A stretch of DNA of 12,315 nt from an uncultured Geobacteraceae bacterium (GTDB taxonomy: Bacteria; Desulfobacterota; Desulfuromonadia; Desulfuromonadales; Geopsychrobacteraceae): the NCBI GenBank assembly GCA_937958075.1, contig CALFFB010000290.1, positions 1 through 12,315 of the forward strand, given 5' to 3'. Under the pieces are notes generated by a model. The model saw nothing but the letters and a program-made list of their open reading frames with translations. It did not search any database and was not told the origin of the DNA. The position numbers and the translations under genes were made by a program. Each line of letters opens with the position of its first letter. The first letter of the stretch is position 1. Below are positions 5,943 to 12,315 of the stretch, piece after piece.

Positions 5943-6056
5943 TCGCATCCTCCGACGCTTTCCACCCCGCTCCGGTAAGTAACCGGCATCGAGCCGGGTT
6001 CGGCCCACACGGGCCGGATGTGCGGCTGTCATGGCCGAAACTACCGAGAGGATCAC
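5943..6056 (+). promoter_or_regulatory. Hairpin-rich gap between terminase and portal genes
   Basis: An unusually long gap in an otherwise overlapping gene cluster. It contains three consecutive small stems: CCGGT/ACCGG (5972-5976 with 5982-5986, loop AAGTA), CCGGC/GCCGG (5983-5987 with 5993-5997), and CGGCCC/GGGCCG (6001-6006 with 6011-6016, loop ACAC). The first two overlap and cannot both form. No T-run follows. Possible uses are transcript processing, translational control of the portal gene, or a protein-binding site. Confidence 0.35.
5971..5983 (+). repeat. 13-nt repeat TCCGGTAAGTAAC, copy 2
   Basis: Exact match to 1030-1042. This copy is intergenic and forms the left part of the first stem in the terminase-portal gap. 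Confidence 0.6.
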
Positions 6057-7565
6057 GTGGAAAGCACCGCCCATCAGGACGAACAACCCGAAAGCCTGGA
6101 CACCACTGGCTTTGTCATCGCGCCGCTGGCCGCAGCGGCCGCGCTCGACTCGGCGGCCTTCAGCAAGGTCAACGCCGCCGAGGCTATTCCGGCCACCTGG
6201 GAAGAACGCGCCCGTAAGGCCTGGGAATACTACGTCGAGGAGCCGCTGGTGAAGAACTGCGTCAACTCCTGGCGCACCTTCGCCGTGGGCGACGAGATCA
6301 AAATCACCAGCGATGACGAGACCCTCAAGGAGCAGGCACTGGAGGCCGCCTGGCGGTTGAACATCACGCAATTCATCAAGGACATGGTTCTTCAGCTCCT
6401 GGTGAAAGGCGACGCCATCGGCTTCAAGCGCTTCACCAAGTCCGGCCAGGACATCGAGGAACTGGTCTGCGTCAACCCGGTTTCGGTCAAAGTCAAATAC
6501 GCCCAGGGCGAGCTGATCGAGGCCCGGCAATTTCCCGAAGACACCCCCGGCGGCGGGGAATCCATCCCGCTGCCCGTCGAACAGGTGGTCCACCTCAAAT
6601 GGGACGCACCGGCCTTCTCGCCCCGGGGCAACTCCCTCGTGCTTCCCGCCTTTCAAGCCATCGAACTGCTGCGCGACTACCGCCGGGCCGAACAGGCCAT
6701 CGCCAAGCGCTGGGCCACGCCGTTCCGCCTGCTCAAGGTGGGCGGCGCGTTCGGCCAGAAGATGGTGATGCCGGACCAGCGGATGCTCGAACAGGTTCGC
6801 GACATGGTCAACAAGATGGACATGAAAAGCGGCCTGGTGGTCCCGTTCTACGTCAACGTCGAAACCCACGGCACCGACGGTCAGGTCCTCAACGTCGAGG
6901 ACAAGGTCAAAGAGGTGAAGGAAGACATCGTGGTGGCCCTGGGCCTGTCACGCTCGCTGGTGACCGGAGACGGCCCGAATTTCGCCACCGCCTCGGTGAG
7001 CATGCAGAAGATGATGGTCATGATCCGCGAGATCAAACAGGCCGCACGCAAGCTCCTCGACTGGGTGTTCGACGACTGGATGGAGCTGAACGGCCACGGC
7101 GACAAAAGCATCCAGTTCATCTTCAACGACCTCGACCCCAGCGACGCGGTCGATTTCAAGAAGCTCCTCATCGAACTCTACGACCGCAAGCTCATCAGCC
7201 GCTCCAGCCTTCAACTCAAGATGGACCTGGACCCGGACATCGAGGCCGCCAACCGCGAGACCGAACGTAAGCAGATCGACCTGATGGACGAGAAGCAGGT
7301 GAAGCCGGTGGTGGATATGGTCGTCTCCGGCATTCTCAGCGTGCCTCGCGCCCGGAAGATGCTCGGGATTCCGGCCGAGGACGATGAACCCACGGCGGAG
7401 GCGGCTTTGGTCTGGTCGGGCGACCTGGAGTCCACCGGCGATGCGGCCGTGTGCGACGAGTGCAGCCACTTCATTGCTGACACCAACCACTGCCGGGTCC
7501 ACAACAGCGAGCGTACTTTCGACGCCCCGGCCTGTCGTTTCATCGACCGCCGGGAGTCCCGCTGA
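6057..7565 (+). CDS. Phage portal protein with C-terminal Cys/His cluster
   Basis: A 502-aa portal, the dodecameric ring through which DNA enters and leaves the head. Its order (after the large terminase, before a MuF-type protein), its length, and segments such as KDMVLQLLVKGDAIGFKR, VNPVSVKVKY, VVHLKWDAP and the late EDIVVALGLSRSLVTGDGPN followed by FATASVSMQKM fit the SPP1/HK97-type portal families. I chose the GTG at 6057 (GAGAGGA just upstream) over the in-frame ATG at 6018, whose 13 extra residues are unlike a natural N-terminus; this start is uncertain. Beyond the usual portal end, residues about 466-493 carry CDEC, CRVH and a final Cys493, a pattern like a small zinc-binding ribbon. 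The stop overlaps the next start by one base. A restricted match to one named portal family cannot be made by eye. Confidence 0.88.
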   Translation: MESTAHQDEQPESLDTTGFVIAPLAAAAALDSAAFSKVNAAEAIPATWEERARKAWEYYVEEPLVKNCVNSWRTFAVGDEIKITSDDETLKEQALEAAWRLNITQFIKDMVLQLLVKGDAIGFKRFTKSGQDIEELVCVNPVSVKVKYAQGELIEARQFPEDTPGGGESIPLPVEQVVHLKWDAPAFSPRGNSLVLPAFQAIELLRDYRRAEQAIAKRWATPFRLLKVGGAFGQKMVMPDQRMLEQVRDMVNKMDMKSGLVVPFYVNVETHGTDGQVLNVEDKVKEVKEDIVVALGLSRSLVTGDGPNFATASVSMQKMMVMIREIKQAARKLLDWVFDDWMELNGHGDKSIQFIFNDLDPSDAVDFKKLLIELYDRKLISRSSLQLKMDLDPDIEAANRETERKQIDLMDEKQVKPVVDMVVSGILSVPRARKMLGIPAEDDEPTAEAALVWSGDLESTGDAAVCDECSHFIADTNHCRVHNSERTFDAPACRFIDRRESR

Positions 7566-10500
7566 TGCCGTCGGACCTCAAGCAGCGTATCCAGGCGGCC
7601 ACCCTGAAAAGCCTGACGGCCCGCAACCGCTACAACGACCAGGTCACGGCCCAGCTCACCCAGGCGCTGAAACAGGCCGAAGACGAGGTCGCCCGCGCCA
7701 TCCTCCAGTACCGCTCCCTCGGCTCCCTGCCGGACAACAAGCTCGCCGCCCTCAAGGGGCTGGAAAAGCTCCAGCTCGAACTCGACGACACCATGAAGCG
7801 GCTCAAGCGGGAGCAGACCCTGGTCTTTCGCAAGACGACCAAGGACTCCTTCAAGCTCGGTATCCAGCAGGGAATCGGAGAACTCGCCGACGCAGCGCTG
7901 CCGTTCTACGCCGACCTCAAGCCCGAAGGCATCGACAAGCTGGCCACCAAGGTGTTCACCATCGTCGACACCAATGCCCTCGACTTCATGGCGCAGTACA
8001 ACCTCACGCTCGCCGGTGACGTCCACCGAGAACTCGCAGACGGCATCAAGCGCACCATCCTGAACGGCGTCGCCACGGGCAAGGGAGCCGACGACATCGT
8101 CCGGGATATGGGCAAGGTGATCGTCGACAAGGACTCCTTTCGCCAGGCCGGAAGCCGGGTGTTCAGCAAGGCCCAGTACCGCATGGAGATGATCGCCCGC
8201 ACCGAGGTCCTCCGCGCCCACAACATGGGCAGGCTCAAATTCCACGAGCGGGTCGGCATCCAGAAGCTGGAATGGCTGGCCATGGAGGACGAGCGCATGT
8301 GCCCGGTCTGCGGCGGCCTGGACGGCAAGACCTTTCCCATCGACAAGTTCCCCCAGCAACCCGCGCATCCGCACTGCCGCTGCACCAACATCGTGGCCTG
8401 GCCGATGACCGTCTGCGGCAGCGAGATGGCAGCCAAGGCCGCCGCCCAGGCATCGCAGGGGGACGCCTGCATTCTCCCGCCCCATGTGCTGGAAGGCATG
8501 GCCGACGCCCAGGCCAAGGAGAACGCCAAGCTCAAGAGCGCCTTTGAAAACGGCGACATCGCCGACCTCGGTTCGCTGACGGTCAAACAGCTCCAGACCC
8601 TGGCGAAACAGAACGGCGTGGCCATTGCCCGGACCAAGGCCGATTTCATCAAGCTGCTCGATCTGGCCGAACCGGGGATCGATCACGGCGACCTGGCCGG
8701 AGCGGCACTCAGCGCCAAGCTCAAGGAACACAAGATCGGCCTGCTGCGGACCAAGGAAGAACTGGTCGAGTTGCTCGGACTGAAGCAGGCAGAACTCAAA
8801 CAGGCCAAGCTGCTCGCCGCCCAAATGGCAAAAATCCCTCCAGCCGAGGGGCTGGAGGGCATGACCGCCCAGCAGCTCAAGGAGATGGCGAAGGAGAACG
8901 GCATCTCCCTCAATATGACCAAACAGGAGACCATCGAGCTGCTCGACAAGCTGGAGCCCGGCGTGGATCACAGCGGCCTGATGGGCAAGGAACTCGCGGC
9001 GGCCAAACAGAAGCACGGCATCGGCATCCTCAAGAACAAACAGCAGCTCGTCGAGGCGCTACAGAAGAAGGCCGGTGCCGACATGGCCGAGTCGGTCAAG
9101 AAAAAGGCGGTCGACGAGGCCAAGCAGAAGTTGATCCTGAAACAGAAAACGGCCCTCGAAGACGCCGCCAAGGCCGTGGTCGTTCCCGACACGCCGACCG
9201 GCTACAAGGATTTCCTCGACGCGATTGCCAAGGCGGAACAGGCGGTTTCCGGCGGCACCGATCTGCCCCAGGAGCTGCTTGCGGCCCACAGCAAGGAAAT
9301 CGCCCTCAAAAAACAGCTCTTCCAGGATCAGGTCGGCAAACTGAAATCGGCAGAGCTCAAGACGCTCGCCAAGGAGACCAAGGTCCAGTATTGGCAGTGG
9401 GCCAACAAAGACGAGCTGACCACGCTCTTCACCGAGACCGATCCCGCGAAAATCAAAGCGGTTCAGGCCAGCATCGACACCAAGCACGCAGCCTGGGCCG
9501 AAAAGCATGGCGGCAAGAAGAAAACCGCTCCTGCCAAGCCCGCCACGCCGAAGAAAGATCCGCCGAAACCTGCTCCACAGCCGAGCCCGGTCAAGCCGCC
9601 CGAGGCCAAGATCGGCAAGAAAGGCGCGGAGTTCGCCACAGTCGATTCAGCGTGGCAGCAGAAAGGTCTGCCGTCAAAATTCAAGAAAACCGGCAAGGCC
9701 GCTGTCGGCGGCGCACACGAAAAGGAGTTCTGGACCGACGAGAACGGCGACAAATGGCTGTTCAAGCCCATTGGCCGCAAGGACGATGAGTTCATCGCCT
9801 TCGGAGAGGAAGCCGCCTACAAGATCGGTCGCCTGATCGACCCCCATTCCATCGAGGTGCGCACCATCCAGTTGAACGGCCGCACCGGCTCCATCCAGAA
9901 ATGGCGTACCGATCTGCGGGACGAATTCGATTTTCGCAACATCCTGCCACAGGATCTGACCACCATCGAACTGGAGCAGATCCAGCGCGAGCATGTGGTC
10001 GACTGGCTGATCGCCAACCACGACGGACATTCCAAGCAGTTCATCCGCGCCCGGGACGGTCGCGTCTACGGCATCGACAAAGGCCAGGCATTCAAGTTTC
10101 TGGGCCAGGACAAGCTCTCGCTCGACTATCACCCCAACGGCGTCTGCGGCGAGGAAGAGCCGTTTTACAACAAGGTCTTCCGGGCGGCCAAGGAAGGGAA
10201 GGTACGGGTCGATCCGAACGCGACCCTTCGCTACATCCAGGAAGTCGAAAAGATCGCCGACGAGGATTACCTCGATCTGCTGCGGCCCTACGCCGAGGGA
10301 CGGTTTTCCAAGGACCCGGCCGGGCTGCGGCATTTCTACGATCTGGCCCTGGAGCGGAAACACAATCTCCGGCGTGACTTCGAGGGCTATTACGCCGATG
10401 TGCTGGGGGATCGGGGCTTCCGTTTCGACAAGCTGAGCGCCGCCACCGGCAAGAAAAAGCTGCTCTCCTCCGCCGAGGAAGCCCTGGTCGAGGAGGCCCG

Positions 10501-12154
10501 CAAACTCGGCTGGCAGGGCAAGACGCTGCCCTTCGACAGTGGCGACGTGGAGGACCAGAACGCGCTGATCTTCACCGAGAGCTTCAAGGGGAAGAAGCGC
10601 ACCGTGGTCAAGATGAAGATCCGGCCGGACACGGACCGCCGCATCGACGAGGTGCTGCGCAGGTATGTGCAGACGGCGGTCGGGGAAAAGGGACAACCGC
10701 TGGTCGAAGACAGCTTCTTTCCGACGATTCTGGACGCCGTCAAAAACGTCAATTTCCACGTGGGCGACGGCAAGTACAACCGGACCAAGATCGACAAGGC
10801 CCTGCGCCTGCGCAAGAAACTGGAGACCCTGCAAAAGAGCACCGACCCCAAGGTCAAGGAGATGGCGGACCATTATCTGAAATGGGTTAAGGAGATCGAA
10901 GAGTCCGTCGACTGGGACCGGGCCACCAACGGCGTATTCGAGCAGTACCTGCCCAAGCTCGACGCGCAGAAACCCAAGGAGAAACCGCCGTTCAAGGTGG
11001 AACGCGGCAAGGTGACCCACACCAAGCGCAGGATCGGTTCCGGCACCATTACCGTCGAGGCCGACGACATCGACAACCGGACGCTGTTCAATCAAAACTC
11101 CCGCATGCAGGACGGGCACCAGTACACCGTCACCTTCGAGGACGGCACCCGGGTCCGCTATCGCCCCTGGTCGGACACCAACCTCTATGCCCAGCGCGGC
11201 GAGCTGGAAATGATCCTGGACGGCGACGCTACCCCCGGACGGGTCGAGGCGATGCTGGAAAAGCTCGAACAGCTTGGGATCGATACCCGGGTGGCCACGG
11301 CGGAAAACGCGGAGCAGATGTACCTCGAAAAGCTCGCCTACATCCGCAAGACCGACAAGAGCGCCGACTACAAACGACTGCAGAAATCGCTCGACGACCG
11401 CAACGCCACCACCACCGAGCGGGTCCAGGCTCTGCGCGGCTATTGGCAAAAGGAACTGGGCGTCCAGGACATCACCCAGCTTTCCGGATACAACCCGCTG
11501 GGCGAATACCAGGCGGGCTTTCTGGACCGCGACGCCAAGGGCGGATACCGGCACCAGCTCCGGTTCGACATCACTGAGGAGGACCTGGAAAAACAGATGA
11601 AGGGCTATTCGCTGGTCCACGATCTGACCAACGGCGAGAGTATGTCCGGCTTCATCGACTTGATCATGGAGAACAACGGAGCCATGGTCAGCACGGTCGA
11701 GAAGATGCGCATGGGCGTGGCTCCGGGCGGAATGTCCCCGGTGGCCGACATGCAGACCGGCGGCGCGAGCTATTTCTTCACCCGCATCAAGAAGCAACCG
11801 GCCAGCGACGCCTCACCGGCCCTCTACTTCAAGAAACAGATGCTGCGGCGCATGGACGCCATCAGTTATGACCATGACGCCTACGGCAAGGTGATTGACG
11901 ACTACGTGCAGCGCAACCGGGGAGCCAGCATCGACGACTGGAAGCGGTTCTCGCAGCGCCATGGCAACGAAACCATCTTCAAATACTCGGTGACGCTGCT
12001 GGACAACATTGAATTCATCGTGGCCAGAAGCGACAACGAACGTCGGGAGATCATCCAGAGTTTCACTCGGCGCGGCATTAAGAAACTGCCCGACGGGCGC
12101 AAGGTGGAGGACATCGTCCATACCCCGCAAAGCTGGAGCAAACGCAAACAATGA
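7565..12154 (+). CDS. Giant multi-domain MuF-type head morphogenesis protein (polyvalent)
   Basis: A 1529-aa protein, three to five times longer than an ordinary MuF/SPP1 gp7 minor head protein. Residues about 1-285 form the head-morphogenesis domain: ARTE at 211-214 (IARTEVLRAHNMGRL), then a metal-site-like C246-x2-C249 with HPHCRC at 268-273. Residues about 335-410 and 430-505 are a tandem duplication of SAP/HeH-like helical units, with a third shorter one near 593-625. A Pro/Lys-rich linker spans about 648-690. Residues about 700-950 resemble HipA or PI-kinase folds: Lys734 in WLFKPI, Glu748/749, NHDGH with Asp820, and GIDKG with Asp838. Regions about 1143-1290 and 1348-1520 are further globular domains; the last holds TGGASYFFTRI and NETIFK and may be ADP-ribosyltransferase-like (uncertain). 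GGGAG at 7552-7556 supports the start. MuF proteins enter the capsid, and some carry C-terminal effectors delivered with DNA. Confidence 0.85.
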   Translation: MPSDLKQRIQAATLKSLTARNRYNDQVTAQLTQALKQAEDEVARAILQYRSLGSLPDNKLAALKGLEKLQLELDDTMKRLKREQTLVFRKTTKDSFKLGIQQGIGELADAALPFYADLKPEGIDKLATKVFTIVDTNALDFMAQYNLTLAGDVHRELADGIKRTILNGVATGKGADDIVRDMGKVIVDKDSFRQAGSRVFSKAQYRMEMIARTEVLRAHNMGRLKFHERVGIQKLEWLAMEDERMCPVCGGLDGKTFPIDKFPQQPAHPHCRCTNIVAWPMTVCGSEMAAKAAAQASQGDACILPPHVLEGMADAQAKENAKLKSAFENGDIADLGSLTVKQLQTLAKQNGVAIARTKADFIKLLDLAEPGIDHGDLAGAALSAKLKEHKIGLLRTKEELVELLGLKQAELKQAKLLAAQMAKIPPAEGLEGMTAQQLKEMAKENGISLNMTKQETIELLDKLEPGVDHSGLMGKELAAAKQKHGIGILKNKQQLVEALQKKAGADMAESVKKKAVDEAKQKLILKQKTALEDAAKAVVVPDTPTGYKDFLDAIAKAEQAVSGGTDLPQELLAAHSKEIALKKQLFQDQVGKLKSAELKTLAKETKVQYWQWANKDELTTLFTETDPAKIKAVQASIDTKHAAWAEKHGGKKKTAPAKPATPKKDPPKPAPQPSPVKPPEAKIGKKGAEFATVDSAWQQKGLPSKFKKTGKAAVGGAHEKEFWTDENGDKWLFKPIGRKDDEFIAFGEEAAYKIGRLIDPHSIEVRTIQLNGRTGSIQKWRTDLRDEFDFRNILPQDLTTIELEQIQREHVVDWLIANHDGHSKQFIRARDGRVYGIDKGQAFKFLGQDKLSLDYHPNGVCGEEEPFYNKVFRAAKEGKVRVDPNATLRYIQEVEKIADEDYLDLLRPYAEGRFSKDPAGLRHFYDLALERKHNLRRDFEGYYADVLGDRGFRFDKLSAATGKKKLLSSAEEALVEEARKLGWQGKTLPFDSGDVEDQNALIFTESFKGKKRTVVKMKIRPDTDRRIDEVLRRYVQTAVGEKGQPLVEDSFFPTILDAVKNVNFHVGDGKYNRTKIDKALRLRKKLETLQKSTDPKVKEMADHYLKWVKEIEESVDWDRATNGVFEQYLPKLDAQKPKEKPPFKVERGKVTHTKRRIGSGTITVEADDIDNRTLFNQNSRMQDGHQYTVTFEDGTRVRYRPWSDTNLYAQRGELEMILDGDATPGRVEAMLEKLEQLGIDTRVATAENAEQMYLEKLAYIRKTDKSADYKRLQKSLDDRNATTTERVQALRGYWQKELGVQDITQLSGYNPLGEYQAGFLDRDAKGGYRHQLRFDITEEDLEKQMKGYSLVHDLTNGESMSGFIDLIMENNGAMVSTVEKMRMGVAPGGMSPVADMQTGGASYFFTRIKKQPASDASPALYFKKQMLRRMDAISYDHDAYGKVIDDYVQRNRGASIDDWKRFSQRHGNETIFKYSVTLLDNIEFIVARSDNERREIIQSFTRRGIKKLPDGRKVEDIVHTPQSWSKRKQ

Positions 12155-12315
12155 CCATGAAGGACTTTATCGAACAGGAGAAACGGCGGCTGCAGGAATC
12201 GCTGCACTGGTTCAACAACCGGGGCAGCCGCATGACCGTCAGGGAATCCGGGGATCTCTTTCTGGATACCCTGGTGGACAGCTTCACCGTCACCCGGATC
12301 GCACCCCATTTCGAC
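12151..12315 (+). CDS. Partial hypothetical phage protein, cut by the window end
   Basis: An open frame of 55 codons starts at the ATG at 12151, overlapping the stop of the giant head protein as ATGA, and runs off the window. A second ATG at 12157 is an alternative start. The visible part starts MTMKDFIEQEKRRLQESLHW and continues as a polar helix, then a more hydrophobic stretch, with no known motif. The tight coupling argues that it is a real gene of the head operon. In related phages the position after the MuF gene often holds another small structural or scaffold-associated gene, but nothing here identifies it. Confidence 0.7.
   Translation, partial: MTMKDFIEQEKRRLQESLHWFNNRGSRMTVRESGDLFLDTLVDSFTVTRIAPHFD

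Noticed and set aside
6031..6252. An alternative start (ATG 6031) with a natural-looking N-terminus upstream of the portal
   Set aside because: It lies in another frame than the portal and becomes low-complexity Arg/Pro-rich; the portal frame is open and has its own start signal at 6057.
7211..9016. A 601-codon minus-strand frame opposite the portal/head protein junction
   Set aside because: Same cause: third-position GC of the real genes removes stops on the other strand. The product is low-complexity, Leu/Gly/Glu-rich and unrecognisable.
9674..11797. A 707-codon open frame on the minus strand opposite the giant head protein
   Set aside because: It mirrors the codon structure of the high-GC plus-strand gene, has no plausible domain and no independent ribosome binding site; a shadow frame.

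Overview
The window is high-GC DNA carrying the packaging and head-assembly start of a tailed phage or prophage, with an oppositely oriented site-specific recombination module embedded in it. Host taxonomy cannot be settled from the sequence. GC-rich codons, frequent ATGA/TGATG gene overlaps and a Gram-negative style lipoprotein signal suggest a proteobacterium or Desulfobacterota-type host; this is inference.

Layout, left to right. (1) 7-1633, plus strand: an unrecognised 250-aa protein, a small Mor/CD3324-like helix-turn-helix protein, and a probable small terminase subunit. (2) 1634-2233: about 600 bp with no convincing gene. It holds a 13-nt duplication of the 3' end of the small-terminase gene, then five dyad sites (1793-2035) whose centres lie about 45 bp apart, and a probable terminator. 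(3) 2234-3731, minus strand: three tightly coupled genes, reading from right to left: a 64-aa helical protein, a 124-aa protein that looks like the core-binding half of a tyrosine recombinase without its catalytic half, and a complete 304-aa tyrosine recombinase with all catalytic residues. (4) 3732-3871: divergent intergenic region. (5) 3872-12315, plus strand: small lipoprotein, 92-aa helical protein, large terminase, portal protein with a C-terminal Cys/His cluster, a 1529-aa MuF-type head protein with extra modules (SAP/HeH-like repeats, HipA/PI-kinase-like domain, C-terminal domain of uncertain fold), and the start of a further gene.

How the parts probably work together: the small and large terminase package DNA through the portal, and the MuF-type protein would sit in the head, possibly being ejected with the DNA. 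The Mor-like protein is placed to switch on the late genes. The recombinase operon with its nearby dyad array separates the small from the large terminase gene. This is either a phage integration module with its attachment region seen uninterrupted (both flanks are phage genes), or a separate recombination element inserted in the packaging cluster.

The strongest candidates for something undescribed are the phased dyad array plus the full-length/core-binding-only recombinase pair, and the giant multi-domain MuF protein.
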